From assembly GCF_004764705.1 (NCBI RefSeq), contig NZ_SHLX01000029.1, positions 54,183 through 118,182 on the forward strand: a stretch of DNA of 64,000 nucleotides, read 5' to 3'. How positions within the stretch are numbered: the first letter of the stretch is position 1; each line of letters begins with the position of its first letter. Below, piece after piece: positions 42,335 to 51,915 of the stretch. Below the pieces are notes generated by a model that searched no databases, was not told where the DNA came from, and saw only the letters and a list, made by a program, of their open reading frames with translations. This stretch comes from Paenibacillus cymbidii (GTDB lineage Bacteria; Bacillota; Bacilli; Paenibacillales; NBRC-103111). Made by a program: the position numbers and the translations under genes.

Positions 42335-43966
42335 CTACCCGCGGCCGAGCAAGCGCGCGCCGCGCGCCAGCAGCTTGCGCACCGGCGCCGGGAAAGACGC
42401 CGCATCCGCCGGCGTCACGACGCGCGTCAGCGCCAGCAGCGCCGGGTACAGCGCCACTACGACGCCGCATACGAGCAGCGTATGCAGCAGATCATCGAGC
42501 CTGTTGCCGAACGGCGTGATGTACAGGCGGCACAGTTCGAACACGCCGACGCCGACGCCGCTCATGACGGCGACGGTGACGGCCAGGCCGGCCCACTTGC
42601 GCCGGTTGAACAGCTTCATCGGCGTCAAGCGCCTAAGCAGCGCCACGTTCATCGCAGCGGCGGCCAGGAACGCCAGCATCGTCGCGACGACCATGCCGTC
42701 CATGCCGAAGCCGTAAGCCAGCGCGATGCTGCCCGCCAGCTTGATGACGAACATAAGCACCACATTGACGATCAGCGCCCGCATACGGCCGATCCCCATC
42801 AGGATGGCGCCGGTCGTCATCATAATAATTTGAAAGATGGTGCCGGCCGTCAGCAGCGCAATCATCGAGGTGCCGTGCGAATCGGCGAAGATCAGCCGGT
42901 TGATCGGATCGGCGGCGACCGTTATCGCCGCGATGACCGGAATGCCGGTGAAGAGGCCGAGTCGGATCGCTTGCGACGCTTTGTTGCCTACCTCGTCCAT
43001 ATCGCGCTTCGCATAAGCGGACGAAATGACCGGCACCAGCGACTGGCTGATCGCCACGGCGAAGATAACCGGAATGCCGGCGAGCGATTGCGCCCGGCCA
43101 AGCAGCGCGCCAAGCAGTTCCTGCGCCTGCTGGGCGCCGATCTGGCCCTTCAGCAGCGGCACGCCGAGCATCGAATCGACCAGATAAACAAGCTGCACCG
43201 ACGCGGAAAACAGGCTCATCGGGATCGCCAGTTTGAGCAGCACGGTGTAAATTTGCTTCACCGTCATCGCGACGCCGCGCGCCGCCGATGCGCCGCCGGC
43301 AGCCGCCGCGGAGCGCTTGTTGCGATCGATCCGCTTCAGCTTGCTGAAATAGAGCAGCATAATGCCCAGCGCGCCGATGCCGCCGAATACGGCGCCGAAC
43401 GATGCGCCGGCCGCCATGCCTTCGATCCCGTAGCCGACCCAGAGCAAAATGCCGGCCAAGCCGATCGAAGTAACGACGCGGACGATCTGCTCGACGATTT
43501 GCGAGATGCCGCCCGGCGTCATGCGCTGTCGGCCCTGAAAGTAGCCGCGCAGCATGGCGATGATCGGGAACAGCAGAAGCGCGGGAGCCATGGCGCGAAT
43601 CGACGCGGCCGATTGGGGAATTCCGCTCGCGTTCGCGATCAAAGGCGCCGCCGCATACAGGACAAGGGTAATAAAAAGTCCGGCAACCAGGGCGAACCAG
43701 AGCGCCGCGCGCAGGATCCGATCCGCTTCCGCGTGGCGGCCGAGCGCCGTTTTCTCCGAAATGAGCTTGCTGAGCGCGCTCGGAATACCGGCTGTCGCAA
43801 TCGGCAGCAACACGAGGTACCACGTATTGGCCACGCCGTACACCGCTTGGCCGGCGTCGCCGAGAATATGCTGGAGCGGCACCCGCTGCGCCATGCCGAG
43901 GAACCGGGCGATGAACGCAGCGAGCGTCAGGATGAGCGTTCCTTTGAGCAGCGAATCTTTGGACAA
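42335..43966 (-). CDS. murJ: MATE/MOP-superfamily flippase, probable lipid II flippase MurJ (YtgP)
   Basis: 543 residues with about 14 membrane spans. The N-terminus SLLKGTLILTLAAFIARFLG and the segment YGVANTWYLVLLPIATAGIPSALSKLISE match B. subtilis YtgP (MurJ, 544 residues) better than the shorter SpoVB. It would move lipid II or a related lipid-linked sugar across the membrane. The start is TTG 43966 with GAGAAGGA six bases upstream. A role in spore cortex synthesis cannot be excluded, since the family has several paralogues. Confidence 0.83.
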   Translation of the reverse strand: MSKDSLLKGTLILTLAAFIARFLGMAQRVPLQHILGDAGQAVYGVANTWYLVLLPIATAGIPSALSKLISEKTALGRHAEADRILRAALWFALVAGLFITLVLYAAAPLIANASGIPQSAASIRAMAPALLLFPIIAMLRGYFQGRQRMTPGGISQIVEQIVRVVTSIGLAGILLWVGYGIEGMAAGASFGAVFGGIGALGIMLLYFSKLKRIDRNKRSAAAAGGASAARGVAMTVKQIYTVLLKLAIPMSLFSASVQLVYLVDSMLGVPLLKGQIGAQQAQELLGALLGRAQSLAGIPVIFAVAISQSLVPVISSAYAKRDMDEVGNKASQAIRLGLFTGIPVIAAITVAADPINRLIFADSHGTSMIALLTAGTIFQIIMMTTGAILMGIGRMRALIVNVVLMFVIKLAGSIALAYGFGMDGMVVATMLAFLAAAAMNVALLRRLTPMKLFNRRKWAGLAVTVAVMSGVGVGVFELCRLYITPFGNRLDDLLHTLLVCGVVVALYPALLALTRVVTPADAASFPAPVRKLLARGARLLGRG

Positions 43967-43994
43967 CGTAATTCCTTCTCCCGTCGGACGCTAA

Positions 43995-44720
43995 TTATTG
44001 GTGCGGCGTAACTGCCTCGAGCGGCTTCGCGTTGCCGTACACCGGCTTGGCGCCGCGGCCGGCCGCCGCCCATTTGACGCCGTTCGCGATAACTTTGAGC
44101 ACGTCCTGGTTGTAATACGTCGGGAACGTTTCATGGCCCGGGCGGAAATAAAACACTTTCCCCTGGCCGCGATGATACGTGCAGCCGCTGCGGAACACTT
44201 CGCCGCCTTCGAACCAACTCACCAACACGAGCTCGTCCGGCGCCGGGATATCGAAATGCTCGCCATACATTTCCTCATGCTCCAGCTCGAAATATTGGCC
44301 CAGCCCTTCCGCAATCGGATGCGCCGGATCGACGACCCAGATGCGCTCCTTTTCGCCGATTTCGCGCCATTTCAGGTCGCAGGAAGTGCCCATCAGCCGC
44401 TTGAAAATTTTCGAAAAATGGCCGGAGTGCAGCACGATCAGCCCCATGCCCTGCCATACCCGCTTCTGCACGCGCTCGACGATGTCGTCTTCGACTTGAT
44501 TGTGGCCCATATGGCCCCACCAGATCAGCACGTCGGTCGCGTCCAGCACCTCTTCGGTCAAGCCGTGCTCCGGCTGCTCGAGCGTGGCGGTGCGCACGTC
44601 GAAGCCGTAAGGGCGAATGCCGTCGGCGATCGCGTTGTGAATGCCGTTCGGATATACTTCCGCCACTTTCTCATGCTTCTTTTCGTGCAAATTTTCATTC
44701 CATACCGTTACGCGAACCAT
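43995..44720 (-). CDS. ThuA-domain protein (trehalose-utilisation type)
   Basis: 241 residues, class I glutamine-amidotransferase-like fold without its catalytic Cys: LIWWGHMGHNQVEDD, LIVLHSGHFSKIFKRLMG, and YRGQ-like THRGQGKVFYFRPGHETFPTYY. ThuA proteins occur in disaccharide catabolism and 3-keto-sugar pathways. It is followed by no sugar genes here. AGGAGAG precedes the start. Confidence 0.87.
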   Translation of the reverse strand: MVRVTVWNENLHEKKHEKVAEVYPNGIHNAIADGIRPYGFDVRTATLEQPEHGLTEEVLDATDVLIWWGHMGHNQVEDDIVERVQKRVWQGMGLIVLHSGHFSKIFKRLMGTSCDLKWREIGEKERIWVVDPAHPIAEGLGQYFELEHEEMYGEHFDIPAPDELVLVSWFEGGEVFRSGCTYHRGQGKVFYFRPGHETFPTYYNQDVLKVIANGVKWAAAGRGAKPVYGNAKPLEAVTPHQ

Positions 44721-44779
44721 CCCGATCCACTCTCCTGTTTCGTTTTATTAATAGGCGCCTTCACCGTTCGAGAACCGGC

Positions 44780-45259
44780 TTACAGCAGCCATATTATAAA
44801 CAGCACGATCATGATCGACTGCAGCACAATCTTCATCGCCAGGCCGGAAAAAAAACCGACCAGCGCCCCGAGCCCGGCCCGCATCGACTGGCGCATGTCC
44901 GCGCCGGTCGTCAATTCGCCCGCGACGGCGCCGAGGAACGGTCCGAGGATGAGGCCGAACGCCGGAATGACGAACGGTCCGATCAGGATGCCGATCGTAC
45001 TGCCGATCACCGACGCCCGCGTACCGCCGAACCGTTTGACCCCCCAGGCGCCGATCACATAATCGGCGACCACGATCGCCAGCACGATCGTCGTCTGGAT
45101 CAGCCAGAACCAGAGTCCGAACGGCGAGAAACTGATGCACAGCCCATAAACGAAAAAAGCGGCGTAAATCGCAAACACGCCCGGCAGCACCGGATAAATC
45201 GCGCCGGCCATGCCGACGGCGAACAACACGATGACGAGAATCCAGCCGACGACATCCAT
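44780..45259 (-). CDS. DUF456 membrane protein
   Basis: 159 residues with four or five hydrophobic spans and the glycine-rich IGPFVIPAFGLILGPFLGAVAGEL signature region of DUF456 (first part IGPFVIPAFGLILGPF). Function unknown. GGGAGA lies upstream of the start. Its start lies 12 bases past the stop of the upstream HAD gene and may be in one transcript with it. Confidence 0.83.
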   Translation of the reverse strand: MDVVGWILVIVLFAVGMAGAIYPVLPGVFAIYAAFFVYGLCISFSPFGLWFWLIQTTIVLAIVVADYVIGAWGVKRFGGTRASVIGSTIGILIGPFVIPAFGLILGPFLGAVAGELTTGADMRQSMRAGLGALVGFFSGLAMKIVLQSIMIVLFIIWLL

Positions 45260-45271
45260 CGCGCGTCTCCC

Positions 45272-46039
45272 CTATTCGCCGCTGCGTTCCGCGGGCTGCT
45301 CGCCGAAGATGTAACGCCGAATGACGTGCGCCACGCCGTCCTCGTCATTCGTTGCCGTCACGGCGTCCGCAGCCCGCTTCACCGCATCCTGCGCATTGTC
45401 CATCGCCACGCCGAGCCCGGCGGCGCGAATCATCGCGATATCGTTGAGGCTGTCGCCGACCGCAATTACCTCGTGCATGCCGATGCCGAGCAGCCGGCAC
45501 ACTTCGCCCACGCCGCTGGCTTTGCTGATGCCGCCCGGATTGATCTCGAGATTGTTCGGGTGCGAGTTGGTAATTTCCAGCCCGCCCCAGGTTTCAAGCG
45601 TGGCCCGGATGAGCCGCAGCTTGTCGCTATCTTCGGTAAAGTAGCCGAATTTGAGCCATTGCACCGACGAAGGATCGTCCAACCATTTTTCCTTGTTAAA
45701 TACGCCTTCGACCGCATAAGCCCAGTACCAGGTGTCGTACTCGACGGCCAGCGCATGCATGCGCCCCATTACCTCTGCGTCCATCAAATGCCGCCGAAGC
45801 AGCTTGCCCGGGCGTTCCCACACTTCGCTGCCGTTCACCGCCACAATCGGCGTCGTCAGCTGCATCTCCTCGATGATCGGCAGCGCGCTTTGCACCCCGC
45901 GGCCGGTCGAGAAGCTGACCGTCACGCCGGCTTCCAGCGCGGCGTTGATCCATTTGCGATTTTCCGGCGAAACGGCGCCTTCCTTGTTCAGCACCGTGCC
46001 GTCCATATCCAATGCGACCAGCTTGTAAACAGTGTCCAA
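45272..46039 (-). CDS. Cof-type HAD-IIB phosphatase
   Basis: 255 residues. HAD motif I DMDGTVLN (nucleophile Asp), motif II in SFSTGRG, cap domain C2B type, motif III Lys in GISKASG and motif IV GDSLNDIAMI. Such enzymes dephosphorylate sugar phosphates or flavin precursors. The TTG at 46039 is the only start before the first motif and GGGG abuts it directly, so the start is unusual; translation may be coupled to asnB, which ends 32 bases upstream. Confidence 0.88.
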   Translation of the reverse strand: MDTVYKLVALDMDGTVLNKEGAVSPENRKWINAALEAGVTVSFSTGRGVQSALPIIEEMQLTTPIVAVNGSEVWERPGKLLRRHLMDAEVMGRMHALAVEYDTWYWAYAVEGVFNKEKWLDDPSSVQWLKFGYFTEDSDKLRLIRATLETWGGLEITNSHPNNLEINPGGISKASGVGEVCRLLGIGMHEVIAVGDSLNDIAMIRAAGLGVAMDNAQDAVKRAADAVTATNDEDGVAHVIRRYIFGEQPAERSGE

Positions 46040-46070
46040 CCCCTTTGCCGGTAGTAAGCTCCCGCTATTG

Positions 46071-47945
46071 TCAACCGACGGCCACAGCGCCGGTCGGCTG
46101 CTCCTTCATGTACGTAACGTGCCACAGCGCAAACACGTAAATGACCCACAGCCGGCGGGCGTAATCGCCTTGGCCGCTGCGGTGCATGCCCATCATCTCT
46201 TCGATCGCGGCCATGTTGAGGAAGCCGTCGATGCCGCTGGCGCGTATTTGCTCCAGCAGCAGCTCGCCGTGCTTGTCCTTCATCCAGTCGCGCAGCGGCA
46301 CCGGGAAGCCGAGCTTGGGCCGATCCAGAATCGGCTCCGGCACGATGCCTTTCATCGCCCGGCGGAAAATCGCTTTCGTCGTGCCGTCCGCCAGCCGATA
46401 CGCAGCCGGAATGCGGCGGGCGATTTCAAACAGCTCCTTGTCGAGAAACGGCACGCGCAGCTCGAGCGAGTGGGCCATCGTCATTTTGTCCGCTTTCATC
46501 AGAATGTCGCCCGGCAGCCACAAATTCATATCGATGTACTGCATGCGGCTGACCGGATCGAGATGCTGCGTGCGGGCATAAAATTCCGCCGCCACCTCGA
46601 ACGGCGACTTGTACGATTGAAGCAATCCGTCGTGCGAACGAACGATGTCCGCTTTCATGTCTTCGCTGAAAATTTTGGCGTTGCCGAGGAAGCGGCGCTC
46701 CAGCGGCGTCGACGCCCGCAGCAAATAGTTGCGCCCCGGCGTCCGTTCCGGCAGCCATTGGGCGACCGCATGCAGAAACCGCTGCAGCGCCGGCGGCAGC
46801 CAGGCGAGCGGCCGCAGCGCGCCCGGCTCGCGGTAGATGCGATAGCCGCCGAACAGCTCGTCCGCGCCTTCGCCCGACAGCACAACCGTCACATGCTCGC
46901 TGGCCAGTTTGGCGACATGGTACAACGCGATGGCCGACGGATCGGCGACCGGCTCGTCCTGATGCCAGATCGCCTTCGGCAGCGCGCCGAAAAACTCGCC
47001 CGTCGTAATCAGCTTGCCGTAATGCTCGGTGCCGAGCGCGGCGGCCGTCTGGCGGGCGATCGTCGTTTCGTTGTTCGGCCCCATGAAGCCGACCGAAAAC
47101 GTGCGCAGCGGCTCGATCCGGCGAATGCAGGCGGCGATCGCCGTCGAGTCGATCCCGCTGGACAGGAAACAGCCCCGCGGCACGTCGCTGACGAGGTGAT
47201 GTTTGACCGAATCCATCAGCCCGGCGCGAATTTGTTCGACGTATTCACCCATCGGACGTTCAACCGGCTCGAACATCGGGTCCCAGTAGCTGCGGATCGA
47301 CACGTCGCCGTTCGCCGTGACCGTAATCGTATGCGCCGGCGGCAGCTTCTGGATGCCTTCGAACATCGTCAGCGGCTCCGGCACGTATTGGAAGGTCAAG
47401 TATTGGAACAACGCTTCCGTATTGACCGCGCGATGCACGTTCGGGGCGGCCAGAATGCTTTTGATTTCCGAGCCGAAGAGCAGCGAATTGGCGTCGCGGC
47501 GGTAATAGAACGGCTTGATGCCAAAATGGTCGCGCGCGCCGAACATCGTCTTGCGCCGGCGATCCCAAATGACGAAGCCGAACATGCCGCGCAGCAGCTT
47601 GACGCAATCTTCGCCGTGCTCTTCGTACAGGTGTACGATCACTTCGGTGTCGGACATCGTTTTGAACCGGTGGCCGCGATCCAGCAGCTGTTCGCGCAAC
47701 TCTTTATAGTTGTAGATTTCCCCGTTGAAAATGATCCAAACCGAGTCGTCCTCGTTGCTGAGCGGCTGATGGCCTTCCGCCAAATCAATGATCGACAGGC
47801 GGCGAAAGCCGAGTCCGATATGCTCCTCCGCAAAAAATCCGGAATCGTTCGGCCCGCGATGCTCGATAATGTCGGTCATCGCCTTCAGCGTCTGCTCCGC
47901 CGGTATGCGACCGTCAAAATAGACTGCTCCCGTAATGCCGCACAT
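46071..47945 (-). CDS. asnB: Asparagine synthase, glutamine-hydrolysing
   Basis: 624 residues. The N-terminal MCGITGAVYFDG gives the catalytic Cys after Met removal; the class II glutaminase domain has RGPNDSGFF and NGEIYNY. The synthetase domain has the PP-loop SSGIDSTAIAA and LSGEGADELFGGY. It makes asparagine from aspartate, ATP and glutamine; relatives in Bacillus also amidate peptidoglycan-like substrates, which cannot be separated here. GAGAGGA lies before the start. The extended -10 at 48010 is its likely promoter. Confidence 0.93.
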   Translation of the reverse strand: MCGITGAVYFDGRIPAEQTLKAMTDIIEHRGPNDSGFFAEEHIGLGFRRLSIIDLAEGHQPLSNEDDSVWIIFNGEIYNYKELREQLLDRGHRFKTMSDTEVIVHLYEEHGEDCVKLLRGMFGFVIWDRRRKTMFGARDHFGIKPFYYRRDANSLLFGSEIKSILAAPNVHRAVNTEALFQYLTFQYVPEPLTMFEGIQKLPPAHTITVTANGDVSIRSYWDPMFEPVERPMGEYVEQIRAGLMDSVKHHLVSDVPRGCFLSSGIDSTAIAACIRRIEPLRTFSVGFMGPNNETTIARQTAAALGTEHYGKLITTGEFFGALPKAIWHQDEPVADPSAIALYHVAKLASEHVTVVLSGEGADELFGGYRIYREPGALRPLAWLPPALQRFLHAVAQWLPERTPGRNYLLRASTPLERRFLGNAKIFSEDMKADIVRSHDGLLQSYKSPFEVAAEFYARTQHLDPVSRMQYIDMNLWLPGDILMKADKMTMAHSLELRVPFLDKELFEIARRIPAAYRLADGTTKAIFRRAMKGIVPEPILDRPKLGFPVPLRDWMKDKHGELLLEQIRASGIDGFLNMAAIEEMMGMHRSGQGDYARRLWVIYVFALWHVTYMKEQPTGAVAVG

Positions 47946-48009
47946 AGTACGTTCCTCTCTCGCTCCGTAAGTTCCCGCTCCGCATTCGGGCAGGGTTGTC
48001 TGATGTTAT

Positions 48010-48018
48010 AGTATACCA
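48010..48018 (-). promoter_or_regulatory. Extended -10 for asnB
   Basis: On the minus strand TGGTATACT forms an extended -10 about 65 bases before the asnB start. No recognisable -35. Confidence 0.4.
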
Positions 48019-48114
48019 TACATCGATAGGAGGGGAAAGGAAGCGGAGACACGGATTCCGCCCCGTCCCTGTCTCCCGCTGCGGTCTTTTTGACTGGATT
48101 CAGCTGCGTCTGTT

Positions 48115-49509
48115 TCACGGATTGGAAAAACAAGCTTTATCGGGAAGTACGGCGAACGAAAAGCGTTCCGTTTGTTGGATGCTGCTGATTTTCCAGAAGT
48201 TGTTTTCATACTTGTATTGCAATTCCGTGTATGCTTTTTCCGTTCTCCAGTATTCCATGATCAATGCGCGGTATACGAGCTGTTTCGGGTCGGGGACTGC
48301 GGCCGCGTTTGTGCTTGGCTTGGCATTTGGGCTTGTCTCCGGATACGGTCGGGGCATCGACATCTCGTAGCCATAAAAATCCGCAAATTTCTTCCCCTCG
48401 TATTCGGGGTCGTTGTTCCACGCTTTCTGCAGGATCACCGGAGATATGTATTGAATCGAGCGGTAAACCGTCTCTCCGACGGTTTGCAAATAGGCTTCCG
48501 CATTCGGCTGAGTAAAGTGATTTGTATAGTATGCCTCGGTTACTTTCGTCATTGAGTCTTCGTCAGGCTTCAAAATGGAAGGCATGAGCTTGCATGCACG
48601 AACCTGTTTGGCAGCATCCCACAATTCGATCCGATCGTACGACTTGGAGGGGACAATCTCCGATCGGCCGCTGGCCGTATTGAATCCGATGAAATAATCT
48701 TTCGACAGATCCAGATAAATATATTCCTTCGCGCTTTCCCCCGAGTATAGCGATGCCATTTTGAAGGAGCGCTGGTCCGTATTGCGAACATACGCTTCCG
48801 CTTTTTGCGCCTGGAAGAGTACGCCAAACATATACAACATAACTCCCATAAACAGACAAAATATGACCGTTGCAAAAATGTACATGGAAAAAATCATATG
48901 TTTTCGATCCTGTTTGTGCGGGTCTTTCATCATATCGTCCCGGTACCCGTCCCGCTCCCATTCCCCGTCTTGTCCAGAAAAATAACTCAGCAACAAATAG
49001 AAGGAACAGAAGAAATATATGGCGAACAGTTTGCCGGCGTGACTGACAAGGAATGAAAAAGGGATAGCCGCAAAAGCAAGCGTTCCGAAAATGTGAACAA
49101 AAAAATAACTATTTCCGCTTTCCAAAAAAGCGTTCAGATTTTTGCGGATTCGGTTGATCGTTCGATTGCCCGATAATCGCGTCGTACGGGGCGTCTTGCC
49201 TTTGGATAACTCCCGTTTGATTACCCGTACAACAATTCTGATCAAATAAGCAAGGAAACAGAGTCCGGCCAATTTCGCCGTAACGAATACGCCATTGATG
49301 ATCGTCGTTTGATAAGAGACCGGAACAATGATCTGCATCGGCTCACCGAAAATAAAGGTACGGCTCAGAAACGGGCTGAACAAGCCTTGCACGTAAATAA
49401 ATCCGGCCGCGAGACAAGCGAAAGCAATCGACGCGTAATGATGCTTGTGCAGACGAGTAAACAAGTCGACGACAGACGGAATGCGCTCGCGTTTCTCCTG
49501 ATTATCCAC
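48115..49509 (-). CDS. Unknown multi-span membrane protein
   Basis: 464 residues, not recognised. Five hydrophobic spans lie in the first 250 residues (first at HYASIAFACLAAGFIYVQGL; last at FATVIFCLFMGVMLYMFGVL), followed by about 220 soluble, probably extracytoplasmic residues rich in Tyr and Ser. The G+C content is clearly lower than that of the flanking genes. GTG 49509 is chosen because AAAGGAAG lies seven bases before it; the frame is open to 49686 but without a better site. Isolated: no operon partner. Confidence 0.72.
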   Translation of the reverse strand: MDNQEKRERIPSVVDLFTRLHKHHYASIAFACLAAGFIYVQGLFSPFLSRTFIFGEPMQIIVPVSYQTTIINGVFVTAKLAGLCFLAYLIRIVVRVIKRELSKGKTPRTTRLSGNRTINRIRKNLNAFLESGNSYFFVHIFGTLAFAAIPFSFLVSHAGKLFAIYFFCSFYLLLSYFSGQDGEWERDGYRDDMMKDPHKQDRKHMIFSMYIFATVIFCLFMGVMLYMFGVLFQAQKAEAYVRNTDQRSFKMASLYSGESAKEYIYLDLSKDYFIGFNTASGRSEIVPSKSYDRIELWDAAKQVRACKLMPSILKPDEDSMTKVTEAYYTNHFTQPNAEAYLQTVGETVYRSIQYISPVILQKAWNNDPEYEGKKFADFYGYEMSMPRPYPETSPNAKPSTNAAAVPDPKQLVYRALIMEYWRTEKAYTELQYKYENNFWKISSIQQTERFSFAVLPDKACFSNP

Positions 49510-49785
49510 TCTGATACTTCCTTTCATACTTTTTTTGATTGTAATTACATATTCTGAACCATCTCCTTTTCCCCTTTTTCCTGCATGCAAAAAATGCCGA
49601 CTCATGTTTGATCGGCCCGAATTGCTGCGAAAATCGTCGGGACTGGTCAAATGAATCGGCAACTTTGAAAAGAAGTCATTTTTCATTCGCTATTTGGATT
49701 GTCCGGTCTTGTCTCTTTTTCACAGCCGAATAACTGGAATGGTTATGATTCACCGTCACCCTGCTCCTGAGACACGATTTCATGA

Positions 49786-49989
49786 AATAGCGGAAAGAGG
49801 CTCCGTTATAACGCCATCGTTACCAGTTGAGCGACAAATAGCGGAAAAAGATTCCGCTATTGCTCCAAAGTTGGCTGTTGAGCACCGGATAGCGGAAAGA
49901 GGTTCCATTATTCCTCCAACGTTGGCCTTCCAACACGCCTTAGTGGAAGTCGGTTCCGCTATTGCTCCAAGGTGTCTTTGAGACCCGGA
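49786..49989. repeat. Array C: four direct ATAGCGGAA hairpin modules, 51-bp period
   Basis: Modules begin at 49786, 49837, 49888 and 49939, each exactly 51 bases after the last. Each has ATAGCGGAA...TTCCGCTAT (module 2 is a perfect dyad with loop AAAGA), followed by a partly conserved TGCTCCAA-GTTGG spacer. The array occupies most of the 580-base gap between the membrane-protein start and mntD; the remainder shows nothing I can name. Confidence 0.85.
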
Positions 49990-50090
49990 ACTATGGCTGG
50001 CTGTGAATCGTAACGATACCTTTTCAGGAAGCTGAAGGGCATTCCGCTCCCCCTTGTCTTTTTCCAGCTGGAGTTTGCTTGCGTAAGCGA

Positions 50091-50966
50091 TTATCCGGCC
50101 GCGGCCGTTCGGCGCCGCACGATTCTGCCGACCACGCCGTGGCTCGGCGAGAACAGAAACGCCAGCACGAACAGCACTCCTGCGGCCGACACCATGCAGC
50201 CGGCAATGGAAGCGTCGAATACTACCGCGGCGTAATAACCGATCACGGCGCTCGCCGAGCCGATCAGCATGCTGTACAAAATCATCGCGCCAAGTCTTTC
50301 GGTCAGCAAATAGGCCGTTGCGGCAGGCACGACAAGCATGCCGACAACGAGAATGGCGCCGACGCTTTCGAAGGAAGCGACCGTCGTCATCGAAACGAGG
50401 CCCATCAGCAAGTAATGGAACAACGCTACGGGAATGCCGACGGCTGCCGCCAGCGCCGGATCGAAGGCGATCAGCTTGAATTGCTTGTAGAAAAGGCTGA
50501 TGACGAGGACGCTGGCCAGCAGCGCCATCCCGAGCATTACAACGGCCTTCGGCAGCGACACGGCAGCGGTCAAAGCCGTCAAGTCCCAGCCAACATAAGC
50601 GATTTCTCCGTACAGGACGCAATCGAGATCCAGGTCGACTTTGCCCGCATACAAGCTGACCAGCACGACGCCGACGGAGAACAAGGCGGTAAATACGACG
50701 CCGATCGAAGCGTCCGCCTGCACGCCGCTTTGGTGAAACAGCTGAATGAGCCATACCGTCAGCAGCCCCAGGCATGCCGCGCCAAGCAGCATCGGCAACG
50801 AATCGCGCGTTCCGCTGAACAGGAAGGCGATGACGATGCCGGGCAGCACGGCATGGCTGATGGCGTCGCCGATCATGGCCATGCGGCGCAAAATCAGGAA
50901 GCAGCCAAGCAAGCTGCAGGAACAAGCAACCAGCACGCCGGTCAATACGATCCACATGCCGCTCAT
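50091..50966 (-). CDS. mntD: Metal ABC transporter permease (MntD-like)
   Basis: 291 residues, about eight spans. The start MSGMWIVLTGVLVACSCSLLGCFLILRR and the region RMAMIGDAISHAVLPGIVIAF are typical of the ABC-3 family of Mn/Zn/Fe permeases. Last gene of the four-gene operon; its ATG overlaps the stop of the preceding permease. Confidence 0.9.
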   Translation of the reverse strand: MSGMWIVLTGVLVACSCSLLGCFLILRRMAMIGDAISHAVLPGIVIAFLFSGTRDSLPMLLGAACLGLLTVWLIQLFHQSGVQADASIGVVFTALFSVGVVLVSLYAGKVDLDLDCVLYGEIAYVGWDLTALTAAVSLPKAVVMLGMALLASVLVISLFYKQFKLIAFDPALAAAVGIPVALFHYLLMGLVSMTTVASFESVGAILVVGMLVVPAATAYLLTERLGAMILYSMLIGSASAVIGYYAAVVFDASIAGCMVSAAGVLFVLAFLFSPSHGVVGRIVRRRTAAAG

Positions 50967-51910
50967 CCGCGTTCCCCCTTAAGCGTTGCCTGCGTTGCAG
51001 GCGCTGCCATTGCCAGCTCAAGCCGTGCGCGCCGTCTGGCCAGCGCGAAGCGGACCAGCTTGACGAGGGCGCCGCGCTTCGGCGCGCACAAGACCGAAAC
51101 GCCGAACCAGGCGGTGGCGGCCAGCACGCTGAGCGGGCCTGTCGGCAAGTTGTTGCCGAGCGAGCTGAGCAGCGTGCCGACGAAGCCGCTGAGCGCGCCG
51201 AACAAGCCGGCCAGCGCCGTCATAACGCCGAGGCGATCGGTCCAGTAACGCGCCGATACCGCGGGCGTAATGAGCAGCGCCGCCATCAGGACGACGCCAA
51301 CCGCCTGGATGCCGACGACGACGGCGACCACGATGAGCAGCATCAGCAGTTGATCGAGCAGCGCAACCGGCAGACCGAGTCCGCGGGCGAAACCCGGATC
51401 GAAGCTGAGCAATTTGAATTCCTTGAACAGCAGCATACATAAGCCGACCAGCACGAGGCAAACGATGCTCATGACGAGCACGTCGGAAGCGATCATCGAT
51501 ACGGCCTGGCCGAACAGGAATTTGTCGAGCCCGCTTTGATTGCCGCTGTCGCTGTGCTGGATTTGCGTCAGCAGCACGATGCCGAAGCCGAAAAACACCG
51601 ACAGCACAATCCCGAGCGCCGTATCCTGCTTGATGCGGGAATGTCTCGTCACATAGCCGATCGCAAACGTAGCGAGCAGCCCGGCGCAAGCGGCGCCGAC
51701 CATGAAGAAGCCGATCGATTTGGTGCCGGTGGCCATAAACGCCAGGCAAATGCCGGGCAGGGCGGCATGCGCCAGTGCATCGCCCATCAAGCTTTGCTTC
51801 CGCAAATAAGCGAAGCAGCCGATGACGCCGCTGCACAAGCCAAGCAGCATGCAGCCCAGCAAAATCCACTGCGTATTCGGATCGCGAAACGTGTCCAGCA
51901 TCGTCTCCAT
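50963..51910 (-). CDS. mntC: Metal ABC transporter permease (MntC-like)
   Basis: 315 residues, ABC-3 family (QSLMGDALAHAALPGICLAF; LLMLLIVVAVVVGIQAVGVV). Ends with a basic cytoplasmic tail (FALARRRARLELA). ATG 51910 has GAGGTGAAGG upstream; the longer frame overlaps the ATPase gene. Pairs with MntD to form the channel, an arrangement of two distinct permeases as in mntABCD of B. subtilis. Confidence 0.9.
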   Translation of the reverse strand: METMLDTFRDPNTQWILLGCMLLGLCSGVIGCFAYLRKQSLMGDALAHAALPGICLAFMATGTKSIGFFMVGAACAGLLATFAIGYVTRHSRIKQDTALGIVLSVFFGFGIVLLTQIQHSDSGNQSGLDKFLFGQAVSMIASDVLVMSIVCLVLVGLCMLLFKEFKLLSFDPGFARGLGLPVALLDQLLMLLIVVAVVVGIQAVGVVLMAALLITPAVSARYWTDRLGVMTALAGLFGALSGFVGTLLSSLGNNLPTGPLSVLAATAWFGVSVLCAPKRGALVKLVRFALARRRARLELAMAAPATQATLKGERG

Positions 51911-51915
51911 CACCT

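Noticed and set aside
42302..44011. Plus-strand frame of 569 codons opposite the flippase
   Set aside because: Arg/Gln/His-rich shadow with no domain; the minus strand encodes a 14-span protein.
46032..48011. Plus-strand frame of 659 codons opposite asnB
   Set aside because: High G+C leaves the opposite strand open; the translation is Arg/His-rich low-complexity text and asnB is unmistakable.
49786..49989. CRISPR array (regular repeat-spacer look, about 51 bp period)
   Set aside because: Repeats are imperfect, the linkers are conserved as well, only four units exist and there are no cas genes. The same applies to the other four arrays.
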